From contig NZ_AP023396.1 in NCBI RefSeq assembly GCF_014466955.1, positions 6,944,001 to 7,008,000 on the forward strand: a DNA stretch of 64,000 nt, read 5' to 3'. The translations under genes and the position numbers were made by a program. The notes below the pieces were generated by a model, which worked only from the letters and a program-made list of their open reading frames with translations, ran no database searches and was not told where the DNA came from. This DNA comes from Nocardia wallacei (GTDB lineage: Bacteria; Actinomycetota; Actinomycetes; Mycobacteriales; Mycobacteriaceae). Positions 1 to 8,588 of the stretch are shown piece after piece (positions within the stretch are counted from its first letter, which is position 1; every line of letters starts with the position of its first letter).

Positions 1-1337
1 TGCATCTGCCGGGGTCGCTGGTATCGCCGGCGGTCGGCCCACCGCCGCTCACCGGCAGCTTCACCGCCCCGCCCGGTGCCGAGGACGAGCCCGCGAACGC
101 CACGCAGCGCTTCCTGACCGCCGTGCCGTCCGCGGAGCCGTCGCCGTACGGCACCACCAGCGCCGGTCTGCCGCAACGCCGCGCGGCCGAGCCCGCGATC
201 GAAGACGATGCCCACGACACCGCACCCGACGATCGCGAACCCGACTCGCACAACGGCTGGACCCCACCGACCACGGGCTCCTGGCACGCGGTGACGCCCG
301 GCGGACCGGCCTTGAACATGTGGGCCGATCCCGACGACGAACCGGGCGAGCGCGACCGCGCCGAGGACCGCGCCTACGACGATTCCGAGGACGAGCCGGG
401 GCTGACCACTCAGCAGACCGCCCTGCTCCCCCTGCAGACCATCGCCGCCGAGCCGTCCCGAACCGCGGACTTCGACGCGGACTCGGAGTTCCAGGCCGAG
501 TCCGACTTCGATGCCGACTCGCAATCCGGCAGCGACCCGCGATTCGCCACGGGCCCGAATCTCAGGGCGGACACGGCATACGAGGCGGACACGGAGTACG
601 GGACGGACTCGGAGTACGAGGCGGACACGGAGTTCCGGGCAGATTCGAACTCGCAAGCGGGCTCGGACTTCTCGGCCCCGGAATCCCGGGCGGACTCGAA
701 CTCCCCGGCGGGCTCAGGCTTGCGAGCACGCTCGAACTTCCAGACCAGCGCGCGGTTCGACGCGGACTCCCGATCCGACACGGCCCCACACACCGACACG
801 GACTCGCCGCTCACCCCGAACTCGAAGTCCGCCACGGATTCGAAGCGCACCTCGGGATTCGCCTCTGGTTCGGGGTTCGCCACGGCTCCGCGCGAAGAGA
901 CATTCCCTCGGTTCGACAGCTCCCCGCGGATCGGCACCGGTTCGCAGCGGCAGGCGGAACCGCAAGCGGCCGAGACGTTTTCGCCCACGGCACCGGAACC
1001 GGCCGCCGGCCCGGCCACCCCGATCTACCAGCGCATGGTTTCGGAGTGGCTGGTCGAACCGTCGTCGAGTTCACCGGCCGGGATGTGGGCATCCCCGGCC
1101 GACGAGGGCTGGGCCGCCGCCGCGGACGCCAGCCAACCTGCCACCGCCGACCGGACCAGCGGTGGCCTGCCGATCCGGCGTCCGGGTGCGCAGCTGGTGC
1201 CGGGCGGACTGCCACCGGCGGAGGAACCGGGCGCTCCCGATCCCGAGGAGATCCGCAACAACTTGTCGAGGCATCTGAGTGGTGTCCGCAGCGGACGAGC
1301 AGATGCCCAGTACAACGATGACGGAGGCCTATCATGA
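1..1337 (+). CDS. C-terminal part of a sensor histidine kinase (CvnA-like), 5' end outside the window
   Basis: The frame is open from the first bases, so this is the tail of a longer gene; only about 445 residues are visible and no kinase catalytic motif is among them. The visible part is low-complexity, rich in Ala, Asp, Glu, Ser and Thr, ending in a conserved-looking module ([13 protein letters not shown], then [20 protein letters not shown]). That ending resembles the C-termini of nitrate/nitrite-sensing histidine kinases that head actinobacterial conservon operons. The stop overlaps the next start as ATGA, and the following genes are roadblock, DUF742 and GTPase, the classic cvnB-C-D order. 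The kinase assignment is therefore inferred from context and tail; the catalytic domain must lie upstream of the window. Confidence 0.75.
   Translation, partial: HLPGSLVSPAVGPPPLTGSFTAPPGAEDEPANATQRFLTAVPSAEPSPYGTTSAGLPQRRAAEPAIEDDAHDTAPDDREPDSHNGWTPPTTGSWHAVTPGGPALNMWADPDDEPGERDRAEDRAYDDSEDEPGLTTQQTALLPLQTIAAEPSRTADFDADSEFQAESDFDADSQSGSDPRFATGPNLRADTAYEADTEYGTDSEYEADTEFRADSNSQAGSDFSAPESRADSNSPAGSGLRARSNFQTSARFDADSRSDTAPHTDTDSPLTPNSKSATDSKRTSGFASGSGFATAPREETFPRFDSSPRIGTGSQRQAEPQAAETFSPTAPEPAAGPATPIYQRMVSEWLVEPSSSSPAGMWASPADEGWAAAADASQPATADRTSGGLPIRRPGAQLVPGGLPPAEEPGAPDPEEIRNNLSRHLSGVRSGRADAQYNDDGGLS
472..850 (+). repeat. degenerate in-frame repeats in the kinase tail
   Basis: Imperfect short repeats encode variations on (E/A)ADSEF and RADSNS. 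The clearest block is around 568-640, where units reading gcggacacggagtac recur at short spacing. They stay in frame and alternate acidic residues with Ser and aromatic residues, suggesting a disordered tether expanded by local duplication. Confidence 0.6.
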
Positions 1338-1738
1338 CCGACACCGAGCAGCCCATCGACGAGAATCTGAACTGGCTGGTCGCCCGCTTCACCCGGGAGG
1401 TCCCCGGCGTCTCCCACGCGGTGCTGGTGTCGGCCGACGGACTGCTGCAGGCCACCAGCCCGAACCTGCCCTCCGACCGCGCCGAGCAGCTGTCGGCGGT
1501 CACGGCCGGGCTGGCCAGCCTGTCGTCGGGCGCGGCGCAGCTGTTCAACGGCGGCAAGGTGATGCAGTCCGTGGTCGACATGCAGCGTGGCTACCTGCTG
1601 GTGATGAGCGTCGGCAACGGCTCGCATCTCGCCGTGCTGGCCAACAAGCAGCACGATATCGGCCGGATCGGTTACGAGATGGCGCTCCTGGTCGATCGGG
1701 TCGGGTCCGTGGTGCAGGCCAAGGCGCGAGCGGTCTAG
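1334..1738 (+). CDS. roadblock/LC7 domain protein (CvnB-like)
   Basis: A 134-residue protein that is essentially one roadblock/LC7 domain: an N-terminal helix ([20 protein letters not shown]) followed by the [13 protein letters not shown] strand-turn and the [19 protein letters not shown] helix typical of the family. Roadblock proteins in actinobacterial conservons partner the small GTPase encoded nearby and are thought to act as scaffold or GTPase-activating component at the membrane kinase. The start is an ATG overlapping the previous stop (ATGA), implying translational coupling. The length is normal for the family. Which stimulus the system senses cannot be read here. Confidence 0.93.
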   Translation: MTDTEQPIDENLNWLVARFTREVPGVSHAVLVSADGLLQATSPNLPSDRAEQLSAVTAGLASLSSGAAQLFNGGKVMQSVVDMQRGYLLVMSVGNGSHLAVLANKQHDIGRIGYEMALLVDRVGSVVQAKARAV

Positions 1739-1746
1739 CGAGCGCG

Positions 1747-2121
1747 ATGTCCGATCTTTCCGGAGCCGGGCCCGGCCGGCCGACGACTCGGGTCCGCCCC
1801 TACGCGCTGACCGCCGGACGCACCCAGCCGGCGGTCGATCTGCCGATGGAGGCGGTCGTCGAGACGCTGCCGTACGCGAACCAGTTCGATTGGCCGGTCG
1901 GTGACGTCCGCACCGACATCCTGCGGCTCGGCGCCGCCCGCTTGTCCGTCGCCGAGATCGCCGCGCACCTCAACAGACCGCTCGGCATGGTCCGGGTGGT
2001 TATCGGCGATCTGGTTGTCGCCGGCATGCTGCGGGTGTATACCACGCTGAGCGACAATGCGAGCTTCGACGAGCGCCGATCCCTGATGGAGAGGACCCTG
2101 CGTGGACTTCGTGCCCTCTGA
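1747..2121 (+). CDS. DUF742 protein (CvnC-like)
   Basis: A 124-residue DUF742 protein, third member of the conservon. Visible family features are the N-terminal RVRPYALTAGRT segment and a winged-helix-like C-terminal part (DILRLGAARLSVAEIAAHLNRPLGMVRVVIGDL) ending in MERTLRGLRAL. The start is taken as the ATG 8 bases after the roadblock stop; an upstream extension of this frame would run through the roadblock gene and is not supported. Its 3' end overlaps the GTPase start by 20 bases. Its biochemical role is not established; the fold hints at nucleic-acid or partner binding. Confidence 0.9.
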   Translation: MSDLSGAGPGRPTTRVRPYALTAGRTQPAVDLPMEAVVETLPYANQFDWPVGDVRTDILRLGAARLSVAEIAAHLNRPLGMVRVVIGDLVVAGMLRVYTTLSDNASFDERRSLMERTLRGLRAL

Positions 2122-2713
2122 CGCCCTACCCGATCCCCGCACCGCATCCACCAAGATCGTGGTGGCCGGTGGTTTCGGCGCGGGGAAAACCACCTTTGTC
2201 GGCGCGGTCTCGGAGATCGTGCCGCTGCGTACCGAGGCGATGGTGACCGGGGTCTCCGACGGCATCGACGACCTGTCGGCCACCCCGGGCAAGGAAACCA
2301 CCACGGTCGCCATGGATTTCGGCCGCATCAAGCTGCCGGGCGACCTCACCCTGTACCTGTTCGGCACGCCGGGGCAGCGCCGGTTCTGGTTCATGTGGGA
2401 CGACCTGATCCGCGGCGCCATCGGGTCGGTGGTGCTGGTGGACACCCGCCGTCTCGAGGACAGCTTCGCCGTGGTCGATTTCTTCGAGGCGCGCGAGCTG
2501 CCGTTCCTGGTGGCGGTCAACCGATTCCCCGACGCGCCACAGTTCCCGGCGAGCGAGTTGCGCGAGGCGCTGACCATCCGCGATGAGGTGCCGGTGGTCG
2601 ACGTGGACGCCCGCAACGCCAACGAGGTGCGGCACGCCCTCGCGGCGGTGACCGAGTACGCCATCAAACGCCTCACCACGGCACAGCAACAGCAGACCGT
2701 CGGACAGGGCTGA
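2102..2713 (+). CDS. conservon small GTPase (CvnD-like ATP/GTP-binding protein)
   Basis: A 203-residue Ras-like P-loop protein. Seen directly: Walker A GGFGAGKTT at residues 23-31, a G3 motif GTPGQ at 88-92 in place of DTPGQ, and NRFPDA near residue 140 as a divergent NKxD. Chosen start is GTG at 2102, inside the end of the DUF742 gene. Members of this family work with roadblock proteins as a G-protein-like switch below a membrane histidine kinase. The divergence of G3 and G4 is common in this branch. Confidence 0.93.
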   Translation: MDFVPSDALPDPRTASTKIVVAGGFGAGKTTFVGAVSEIVPLRTEAMVTGVSDGIDDLSATPGKETTTVAMDFGRIKLPGDLTLYLFGTPGQRRFWFMWDDLIRGAIGSVVLVDTRRLEDSFAVVDFFEARELPFLVAVNRFPDAPQFPASELREALTIRDEVPVVDVDARNANEVRHALAAVTEYAIKRLTTAQQQQTVGQG

Positions 2714-2721
2714 GGGCTGCG

Positions 2722-3525
2722 GTGCACTACTTCTCGCTGGGGCAATGGGTGCTCGGCCTGTCGGTGGGCCTGTCGTTCGCCGGGGCGCTGGTGGGGCTGG
2801 CGTGTGTGCGGCAGTCGACGTTGTCGGTGACGGCGCGCTTCCGCCTGGTGTGGCTGACCGCGGCGGCCGCGTCGCTGGGCGGTGTGGGCACCTGGCTGGC
2901 GGTCTTCGTCACCATGCTCGGCGTCGAGGTCCCCGTCGGCGCCATCCGCTACGACGTGACCCGCATGGTGCTCGCGGCGATCCTCGCGGTGGCGGCGGTG
3001 CTGGCCGGGCTGCTGGTGCTGGGCCGGGCGGCCGATCCGCTCCGGCTGGCGGGCGGCGGCGTGGCCATGGGACTCGGGCTGGGGCTCATGCACTACCTCG
3101 GCATGGACGCCATCCGGGTGCAGGGCTCGGTACGGGTCAACATGGCCTCGACCGCCGGTTCTATCGTGCTGGCGGTGGTGATCTCGCTCGGCGTGCTGTG
3201 GACCATCTCGCGCTTCCGGTCGCTGCCCGTGCTGACCGGGGTGGCGCTGCTGTTCGCGGTGGCGGTCAGCGCGGTGCATTACGTCGGGCTGGCCGGGGTG
3301 CAGGTGCGGGTGGACCCGGCCGTGCTGCAACCGGCGGGCGAGGATCTGTTCAGCCTGTTCGTCCCGATCTTCGCGATCGGCACGCTGTCGCTGGCGATCC
3401 CGATCACCGCGATCCTGGTGGCACCCGACCGCAGCCGCTCGCCCCGGCCGACGGTGCCCACGCAGCAGGACAACGCGCCCGCCCGGGCGGTACCGCGCCG
3501 CCGCAGCCCCGAGCCGGTCGGCTGA
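2722..3525 (+). CDS. MHYT-domain integral membrane protein
   Basis: A 267-residue, very hydrophobic protein with about seven predicted membrane segments. It carries MHYT-type motifs at residue 1 (MHYF), residue 123 (MHYLGM) and residue 185 (VHYVGL), each placed near the start of a membrane helix. MHYT domains are proposed to bind metal and sense a diatomic gas, redox state or light, and are usually fused to GGDEF/EAL output. No output domain is present here; only a charged, Pro/Arg-rich C-terminal tail follows. It begins 8 bases after the GTPase stop, so it is probably the last gene of the conservon operon and may be its membrane sensor partner. That role is inference. Confidence 0.8.
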   Translation: MHYFSLGQWVLGLSVGLSFAGALVGLACVRQSTLSVTARFRLVWLTAAAASLGGVGTWLAVFVTMLGVEVPVGAIRYDVTRMVLAAILAVAAVLAGLLVLGRAADPLRLAGGGVAMGLGLGLMHYLGMDAIRVQGSVRVNMASTAGSIVLAVVISLGVLWTISRFRSLPVLTGVALLFAVAVSAVHYVGLAGVQVRVDPAVLQPAGEDLFSLFVPIFAIGTLSLAIPITAILVAPDRSRSPRPTVPTQQDNAPARAVPRRRSPEPVG

Positions 3526-3550
3526 AACGCGCTCCCACGGATACGGCAGC

Positions 3551-3581
3551 GGGCCGGATCGCCGCGACGGCGGTCCGGCCC
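3551..3581 (+). terminator. hairpin terminator after the conservon operon
   Basis: GGGCCGGA (3551-3558) pairs with TCCGGCCC (3574-3581), extended inward by further G-C pairs. It lies 25 bases after the MHYT gene. No T-tract follows. Confidence 0.6.
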
Positions 3582-3640
3582 GATTGCGTTGCGGCCCGAT
3601 TGCGTTGCGGCCCAATTGCGTTGCGGCCCAATTCCGTTGC
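3577..3640. repeat. four tandem copies of a 16-bp unit
   Basis: Unit GGCCCGATTGCGTTGC repeats four times without spacers: 3577-3592, 3593-3608, 3609-3624 and 3625-3640. The first two copies are identical, the third has G-to-A at the sixth position and the fourth adds one further change. It sits between two convergent genes. Confidence 0.95.
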
Positions 3641-3651
3641 GGCACAGCCGA

Positions 3652-4305
3652 TCAGCCCGCCGGGGGCGTGTTGATCCGGTTGAAGTACTCGACGGCGACG
3701 GCGATCCCGGCGACGCCGCCGACGGTCACCAGGCCCGCGGCCGCGCCCAGCGGAGCACCGAGCGCCGCGCCCGTCAGGCAGCCGCCGATCCAACCGGGGA
3801 TGACCAGGAACGGGGTTCCGACGAGCGCGCCCAGCAGGCAGCCGCCCGCGAGGCCGATGACGGTGCCGACGAGCGTGCCGACGCCGGTGGCGAGAGCGAA
3901 CTCGGTGCCGGCGTTGGACATCGCGTCGTCCATCTCCTCGCGGGAGGCGACGTCGTGCAGCATGGGCGCGGGGTGCGCCGCCGCGGGATCGACGCTCGGG
4001 GTCAAGGTGACCTCGTTGGCCCCGTCGGCCGCTGCGGCGATCGGATATTCCAAGCCGTCCCGCAAATAGCTCAGCGGAAATCCAGCAACCACGTTGCCGA
4101 GGTTGTCCCGAACTTGGAGCTGATTGTTATCGGTGGTCAGCGAACCGGCGTCGGTACGCACTACCACGGACTTGTCCACGACATCGGCGGTGTAGTGGAT
4201 ATCGGGGTTGCCGACGGTGGCGGGCTGGGCGTAAGACGTCCCGGCGCCGATTCCCATAGCCGCAATGACCAGCGCGGACGTTGCGGCGAACTTCCTGAAC
4301 TTCAT
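3652..4305 (-). CDS. secreted or membrane-anchored hypothetical protein with Gly/Ala-rich helices
   Basis: I do not recognise a named family. The start is taken at the ATG encoding MKFRKFAATSALVIAAMG, with gaggg just upstream; a frame extension to 4341 adds 12 residues that do not fit a signal peptide. The product is 217 residues: signal peptide (cleavage probably after SYA), a soluble domain of about 110 residues (DIHYTADVVDKSVVVRTDAG), then two long Gly/Ala-rich hydrophobic helices (about residues 130-195) with three cysteines (GGCLLGALVG, WIGGCLTG). This layout resembles small mycolata envelope proteins whose C-terminal glycine-zipper-like helices insert into membranes. It is monocistronic, with its own promoter region upstream. 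Confidence 0.7.
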   Translation of the reverse strand: MKFRKFAATSALVIAAMGIGAGTSYAQPATVGNPDIHYTADVVDKSVVVRTDAGSLTTDNNQLQVRDNLGNVVAGFPLSYLRDGLEYPIAAAADGANEVTLTPSVDPAAAHPAPMLHDVASREEMDDAMSNAGTEFALATGVGTLVGTVIGLAGGCLLGALVGTPFLVIPGWIGGCLTGAALGAPLGAAAGLVTVGGVAGIAVAVEYFNRINTPPAG

Positions 4306-4608
4306 ACCCTCGAACACTTTCTGCAGCAGGTGCGCCACCAACCTCCGGCGCGCAGGCCCCTTGGGAACCCGTCAGTAGGTTCACCCCAAGCTATTACGGA
4401 TTCGTAACAGAATGTGTCAAAGAATCGACAGACGTCTCCAGGTGCGTAAAGAGACCGCAAAGGAATTCAGCAAACTCCCCGCTAGGGACCGGGGTCGATG
4501 TCCGATTCTTTCCGCTGTGAGTTGCGTTACCGCGGCGCCTCCCCGAGACCCGTTGTCGCCGAACCGAACCAGTCTGACCCGACCTCGCCCGGCACTACAG
4601 TGAGAGCC
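4306..4608. other. 303-bp divergent intergenic region
   Basis: Holds the promoters of the secreted protein (minus) and the DUF1906 gene (plus). A small inverted repeat TTACG-gatt-CGTAA lies at 4394-4407. No convincing gene was seen. Confidence 0.6.
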
Positions 4609-5598
4609 ATGCGCTTCGGCTTGGACTATGCCGCCGGCAGGCCCGGGGGCCAGGCCATCCGCGCCGCTGGTTTCGACTTCGCGGTCCGCTACCTTTCCCC
4701 CGGCGGCCCGACGCTGCCCGGCAAACTCCTCACCACCGAGGAGGCGGCGGATCTGCGCGCCCACGAGGTTTCGATCGTCTCGAACTGGGAGACCACCGCC
4801 ACCCGGATGCTCGATGGCTTCCAGGCCGGGGTCACCGACGCCCGCGCCGCCGTGGCCCAGGTGCTGCGGTGCGGCGGCCGCACCGACCGGCCCGTCTATT
4901 TCTCGGTCGACTTCGATGCCACACCCGCCCAACAGCTTCCGATCAACGCCTATCTCGACGGCGCGGCGACCGTGCTCGGGCGCGAATGGGTCGGCATCTA
5001 CGGCGGATACTGGCCGGTGAGCCGGGCGCTGGACGCCGGCGCCGCGCGCTGGGCGTGGCAGACCGACGCCTGGTCGGGAAGCAATGTCGAAACCCGTCGG
5101 CACCTGCGTCAGACGCGGCGGCAGGTGGTGGTCGGCGGGGTGGTCTGCGACGTGAACGAGGCCGAGGCGGACGATTTCGGCCAATGGGATTTCGACCAGG
5201 AGGTAGGAGAGTTGACGCCGGAGCAGGACGCGATTCTGCGCGATATCCAGATCCAGCAGCGCGGTCCTGGGCTGGCCGGGTGGCCACAGCTGGGCACCGG
5301 CGCGGACGGCCGCAACCGGACGCTGGTCGACGGCGTGGCGGCGGCCTTGGCGCAGATCGCCGAATTGCGCACGGAGATCGGGGACTTGGAGGCGACGGTC
5401 GCGGAGCTGGAAAAGGAGATCGAGCGGCTGTCCGGACATCACTGGCCGTGGCCGCTGTCGCTGCTGCAGGGCCCGGCCGAACTGGTCGGAGACCAGCTGG
5501 CCCGGTTCGAGGCGCTGCTGGCCGATCTCCCGCTACCCGGCCGCGGCGAGGAGCGCCCACAGCACACGACCCAACCGGCAACGGGCGCAAAGCAATAG
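4609..5598 (+). CDS. DUF1906 glycoside-hydrolase-like protein with C-terminal coiled coil
   Basis: A 329-residue protein. Residues 1-205 form a DUF1906 / Rv2525c-like TIM-barrel glycoside-hydrolase-like domain: MRFGLDYAAGRPG at the start, FAVRYLSPGGPT, VYFSVDFDA (acidic residues at the barrel mouth) and VGIYGGYWPVS. Residues about 245-270 (AQIAELRTEIGDLEATVAEL) form a heptad coiled coil, followed by an amphipathic stretch and a polar tail. The start is the ATG at 4609; a frame extension to 4498 adds residues unrelated to the family. No signal peptide is visible, although family members such as Rv2525c are exported by Tat. Related domains act on peptidoglycan or are found in endolysins. No phage genes are nearby. 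Confidence 0.82.
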   Translation: MRFGLDYAAGRPGGQAIRAAGFDFAVRYLSPGGPTLPGKLLTTEEAADLRAHEVSIVSNWETTATRMLDGFQAGVTDARAAVAQVLRCGGRTDRPVYFSVDFDATPAQQLPINAYLDGAATVLGREWVGIYGGYWPVSRALDAGAARWAWQTDAWSGSNVETRRHLRQTRRQVVVGGVVCDVNEAEADDFGQWDFDQEVGELTPEQDAILRDIQIQQRGPGLAGWPQLGTGADGRNRTLVDGVAAALAQIAELRTEIGDLEATVAELEKEIERLSGHHWPWPLSLLQGPAELVGDQLARFEALLADLPLPGRGEERPQHTTQPATGAKQ

Positions 5599-5937
5599 CG
5601 CGGGGCGTGCGAGACGCCTGCCCAACCGGGCCGAGAGTGGCGATGAGCGGGTTCTCCCGATTTCCCGGAAGAACCCGCCCTCGGGGACGAGCGTACCGGG
5701 GCAACGCCACGAAAGCATCACTTCGGCGCGACTTTTTCATCGCTCAAAAACGAACTACCAGTAGGTAATTCGCCGATCAGTTACCACAACGCAATCGCCG
5801 GACACACGGTCATACGACTGGTCACAGCTGTAACGACTGGACGGTATCGACCCGAATCGGCCAATACCCACCCCGGCGGGCACACTTCGAGTTATCGTCA
5901 GCTGGCACGAACACGACTCGCTCCCAAGGAGATTCCG
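5599..5937. other. 339-bp intergenic region
   Basis: The left part holds the DUF1906 terminator hairpin; the right part (about 5750-5930) is relatively AT-rich and is the likely promoter region of the 74-aa gene. The word acgactgg occurs twice (near 5815 and 5832). No coding frame is convincing. Confidence 0.6.
5647..5678 (+). terminator. hairpin terminator after the DUF1906 gene
   Basis: GCGGGTTCT (5647-5655) pairs with AGAACCCGC (5670-5678) around a 14-base loop, 48 bases after the stop. No strong T-tract follows. Confidence 0.6.
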
Positions 5938-6162
5938 ATGGCCGTCACCGTGTCCCTCGACAAGGTCCTCGACAAAGCGTACGAGAACAAGGAACTGAAG
6001 GAAGTGCTCGCCGCACCGCCGTCGGCGCTGGCCGGGCTCACCGCGAGCCACGACGCCAAACTGCTCGAGGCGCTGGGCATCAAGACCGTCGCCGATCTGG
6101 CCGGCAACAAGTACTTCCGGCTCGCGGCCGCGCTCGCCGACCTCGCCGCGAAGGAAGGCTGA
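5938..6162 (+). CDS. small conserved hypothetical protein (74 aa)
   Basis: The ATG is preceded by AAGGAG at ideal spacing (ccaaggagattccgATG), a strong reason to accept this small gene. The protein is soluble and predicted all-helical. The C-terminal half (LGIKTVADLAGNKYFRLAAAL) looks like a helix-hairpin-helix: the GIKTVADLA turn is similar to HhH modules that bind DNA or protein. It has no cysteine, signal peptide or membrane helix. The name of the family is not recognised. It is transcribed alone and convergent with the rpmF operon, from which a shared hairpin separates it. Confidence 0.75.
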   Translation: MAVTVSLDKVLDKAYENKELKEVLAAPPSALAGLTASHDAKLLEALGIKTVADLAGNKYFRLAAALADLAAKEG

Positions 6163-6188
6163 GCGCCGGGCAACCTCCCGGCACGAGT

Positions 6189-6223
6189 ACCGCGGCCACC
6201 GTGATCATCGCGGTGGCCGCGGT
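6189..6223. terminator. bidirectional hairpin between two convergent genes
   Basis: ACCGCGGCCACCG (6189-6201) pairs with CGGTGGCCGCGGT (6211-6223), a 13-bp perfect stem with a 9-base loop. It can serve both the 74-aa gene and the rpmF operon. Confidence 0.75.
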
Positions 6224-6232
6224 CGTCTACTC

Positions 6233-6406
6233 CTACAGCCGCTCCGGGTCGAGCACACCGCGCCGCACCGCGGCCACCAGTCGCCGCGGCACCCGATAGG
6301 TGACGCCCCCGACACTGACCGGCACCAGGTCGGGCGGCGTCGCTTTCCAATTTGCTCGCCGGCTGCGGGTGTTCGCCCGCGACATCCGCCGCTTGGGAAC
6401 CGCCAC
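6233..6406 (-). CDS. rpmF: 50S ribosomal protein L32
   Basis: A 57-residue protein starting at GTG 6406: [20 protein letters not shown], the unmistakable L32 N-terminus, followed by a short C-terminal half ([20 protein letters not shown]). It has no cysteine, so it lacks the zinc ribbon of the metal-binding L32 form; cysteine-free L32 is also normal in mycobacteria. The gene starts 6 bases after the rpmE2 stop and is the last member of the mrf-rpmE2-rpmF operon, placing it under the Zur-like box upstream of mrf. Confidence 0.92.
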   Translation of the reverse strand: MAVPKRRMSRANTRSRRANWKATPPDLVPVSVGGVTYRVPRRLVAAVRRGVLDPERL

Positions 6407-6409
6407 GAC

Positions 6410-6700
6410 CTAGCCCTCCCCGCGTTCGGGTGCGGCGGACGGCGAACCGCCGCGTTGCCGCCGGCCGTACTTGCGCTCGAACTTCTCCACCCGGCCCTGG
6501 GTGTCCAGCACGCGGTTCGCGCCGGTCCAGAACGGGTGCGAGTCGGCGGTGACATCGACGGTGATCAGCGGATAGCTGTTGCCATCGGTCCACTCCGCGG
6601 TCCGGGTGCCGGTCGCGGTGGAACGGGTGAGGAAGCGTTTGCCGGTGCTCACGTCCTCGAAGATGACCGGATGGTAATCCGGATGGATTCCTGCCTTCAT
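6410..6700 (-). CDS. rpmE2: 50S ribosomal protein L31 type B
   Basis: A 96-residue protein of the B type (zinc-independent) L31: [20 protein letters not shown], then [19 protein letters not shown] and [12 protein letters not shown], with none of the CxxC cysteines of the zinc-binding form. The last 15 or so residues are a polar extension. The ATG lies 4 bases after the mrf stop. Type B L31 replaces the zinc-containing form during zinc starvation and so frees ribosomal zinc. Confidence 0.95.
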   Translation of the reverse strand: MKAGIHPDYHPVIFEDVSTGKRFLTRSTATGTRTAEWTDGNSYPLITVDVTADSHPFWTGANRVLDTQGRVEKFERKYGRRQRGGSPSAAPERGEG

Positions 6701-6704
6701 GGCC

Positions 6705-8042
6705 CTACCTTTCTGTCGCGCGCTGCTCGCCGGTCGGCGAGGCGCTGGATGCCGGGTCGGACTCGGTCCCGTCCGTGCACGGGTCCGCATGCCACTCGCC
6801 GAACGGGTCCTCCCACTGCGCCACCAATTCCGGCGCGCTGTGCACCAGCAGCAGTTCGGCGTCGTCGACCAGCGCCCAGTGCAGCGCGCGGCGAATCTCG
6901 TCGGCATCGCCGTCGCAGGTGAGGATGACCAGCGAGATGTCGCGGTCGCCGAACTGCTCGTCCCAGCGCAGCGCGGCCAGCGCCCGCCGGTCCGGGTCGG
7001 CGGCGGCCAGTTCGCGCGGTGACATCGCCGCCAGCCACGGCCCGGCCGAACCGACGCGCAGCCCGCCCCCGGCCGACTCCAGCCACACCACCTCGTCGGG
7101 CTGGGTGGCCAGCCAGATCCGGCCGCGCGCGGTGACCACGCCGTCGAACAGCACGTCCAGTGCCTCGTGCAGGCGGACGGGATGGAAGGGACGGTCGGTG
7201 GCGAACTCGATCAGGGTCACGCCGTGGTCGGTGTCCAGCGGCGGCTGCCCGCGCAGCAGCGGGGCGTGCGCGTCGAACAGGCGGCCGCGCCGGGAGTCCG
7301 CCGGGATCTCGGTGAGCAACGCCTCGATCCGCTCGGCATCCACCGCCTCCGGATCGTTCGCCCACACCCGCGGCGCCTGCGGCAGCAGCCGGTCCAGCAC
7401 GGCGCTCAGCCGCGCCCGGTCGGCGTCGAGCGCGCCGTCCGCGCCCAGAACCACTGCGGCATCGGCGAATTCGACCTGGCCCACGGCGAGTTGCGCCACC
7501 GTCCGATCGTCGTCGGCGTCGGCCAGGCCGCGGTCGGCCAGGGTCTCCTCGCTCAGCGCGTCCGCCAGCCAGCCGCGCGCGTCCAAGCAGGTGACCACGG
7601 CCTCGACCCGCACATCGCGACCGGCCGGACCATCCACGCGGCCCACCACTCCGGCGACCGGAACATTCGCGATCGCATGGCACACCGCCTCCGCTTCGAA
7701 CGCCGGATCCAGCGCGATCACGATGCGCCGTACCGAATCTCGCGCCGCCAACCGGCACAGCAGCGGCAGCAGATCCGCCCGCAGCGTGCAGGAAACGCAC
7801 CCGTGCGCCAGCTCGTGCACGGTGCGGTGGTGAATCGTCTCTCCCGTCGGGTCCCCGAGCGGGAGGTAGGAGACGGTGCGGCGGACGATGCCCTCGTGCA
7901 GTTCGGTCAGGTCGTGCCGGACCACGACGGTGCCGGGCGTGTCCCGCAGCATCCGCGCCAGGTGATCCACGCCGGTCGTCGGCAGGCCGTCGAAACCGGC
8001 CAGCAGGACGACGGGCGTGCGGCGGTCGGGATGAGACAGCAC
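6705..8042 (-). CDS. mrf: ribosome hibernation factor-recruiting GTPase-like protein MRF (CobW/COG0523 family)
   Basis: A 445-residue COG0523 (CobW-like) protein in the position of mycobacterial mrf, whose product recruits the hibernation factor Mpy to zinc-depleted ribosomes. Recognised features: an N-terminal strand-loop ([18 protein letters not shown]), the cysteine motif GCVSCTLR near residue 85, the CobW C-terminal domain, and an acidic tail. The Walker A loop is abnormal: GFDGLPTTG replaces GxxxxGKT, lacking the Lys, so GTP binding is doubtful from sequence. The start is GTG 8042, preceded by aaagggg; TTG 8060 is an alternative, but it would overlap the Zur box. First gene of mrf-rpmE2-rpmF. 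Confidence 0.9.
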   Translation of the reverse strand: MLSHPDRRTPVVLLAGFDGLPTTGVDHLARMLRDTPGTVVVRHDLTELHEGIVRRTVSYLPLGDPTGETIHHRTVHELAHGCVSCTLRADLLPLLCRLAARDSVRRIVIALDPAFEAEAVCHAIANVPVAGVVGRVDGPAGRDVRVEAVVTCLDARGWLADALSEETLADRGLADADDDRTVAQLAVGQVEFADAAVVLGADGALDADRARLSAVLDRLLPQAPRVWANDPEAVDAERIEALLTEIPADSRRGRLFDAHAPLLRGQPPLDTDHGVTLIEFATDRPFHPVRLHEALDVLFDGVVTARGRIWLATQPDEVVWLESAGGGLRVGSAGPWLAAMSPRELAAADPDRRALAALRWDEQFGDRDISLVILTCDGDADEIRRALHWALVDDAELLLVHSAPELVAQWEDPFGEWHADPCTDGTESDPASSASPTGEQRATER

Positions 8043-8058
8043 CGGAACCCCTTTCGAC

Positions 8059-8071
8059 AATGATTTTCATT
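8059..8071. promoter_or_regulatory. Zur-like operator, mrf side
   Basis: AATGATTTTCATT, a palindrome of form AATGA-N3-TCATT, lies 17 bases upstream of the mrf start. It matches the AT-rich Zur/Fur-type pattern and is the only such sequence besides its twin at 8114-8126. Confidence 0.8.
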
Positions 8072-8113
8072 TACCGCAGGCCCACGCTACAGTGTCGAGC
8101 GACTGTTGTCGAA

Positions 8114-8126
8114 AATGATTGTCATT
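8114..8126. promoter_or_regulatory. Zur-like operator, rpmB2 side
   Basis: AATGATTGTCATT, the same AATGA-N3-TCATT palindrome, 58 bases upstream of the rpmB2 start. With the box at 8059-8071 it forms a symmetric divergent control region for all the zinc-independent ribosomal genes. Confidence 0.8.
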
Positions 8127-8184
8127 GCGGTGTGGGCGACGGGTCCCGGCCCGGGAGCACCGCCATCGGATACAGGAGGCTCCT

Positions 8185-8421
8185 ATGTCGGCTCACTGCC
8201 AGGTGACCGGTCGCAAGCCGGGATTCGGCAAGTCCGTCTCGCACTCGCATCGGCGGACCAACCGCCGCTGGGATCCCAATATCCAGCGCAAGACCTACCT
8301 CCTGCCCAGCGAGGGCCGCCGGATCACGCTGACCGTCTCGGCCAAGGGCATCAAGACCATCGACCGCGACGGCATCGAGGCGGTCGTCGCCCGGCTGCGC
8401 GCGCAAGGAGAGAAGATCTGA
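8185..8421 (+). CDS. rpmB2: 50S ribosomal protein L28, zinc-independent paralogue
   Basis: A 78-residue L28: [33 protein letters not shown], and the C-terminal [17 protein letters not shown]. Only one cysteine remains (C5), so the CxxC zinc ribbon of the housekeeping L28 is missing. The start is set by AGGAGG at 8174-8179. The stop overlaps the rpmG2 start (TGATG). First gene of the rightward Zur-controlled operon. Confidence 0.95.
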   Translation: MSAHCQVTGRKPGFGKSVSHSHRRTNRRWDPNIQRKTYLLPSEGRRITLTVSAKGIKTIDRDGIEAVVARLRAQGEKI

Positions 8422-8585
8422 TGGCCCGCAACGAGATCCGGCCGATCATCAAGCTGCGTTCCACCGCCGGCACCGGCTACACCTACGTCACCCGCAAGAA
8501 CCGCCGCAACGACCCCGACCGCATGGTGATCCGTAAGTACGACCCGGTCATCCGCAAGCACGTCGACTTCCGCGAGGAGCGCTGA
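8421..8585 (+). CDS. rpmG2: 50S ribosomal protein L33, zinc-independent paralogue
   Basis: A 54-residue L33: [35 protein letters not shown], and a basic C-terminus ([15 protein letters not shown]). All four zinc-ligand cysteines are absent, defining the C-minus form. The ATG overlaps the rpmB2 stop, and rpsN2 starts 3 bases after this stop, so the operon is strictly coupled. Confidence 0.95.
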   Translation: MARNEIRPIIKLRSTAGTGYTYVTRKNRRNDPDRMVIRKYDPVIRKHVDFREER

Positions 8586-8588
8586 CCA

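Noticed and set aside
4412..4603. 63-codon frame upstream of the DUF1906 gene
   Set aside because: Weak start signal, no recognisable features, sits in a promoter region.
5109..5372. Antisense frame within the DUF1906 gene
   Set aside because: Shadow of the coding strand with atypical composition.
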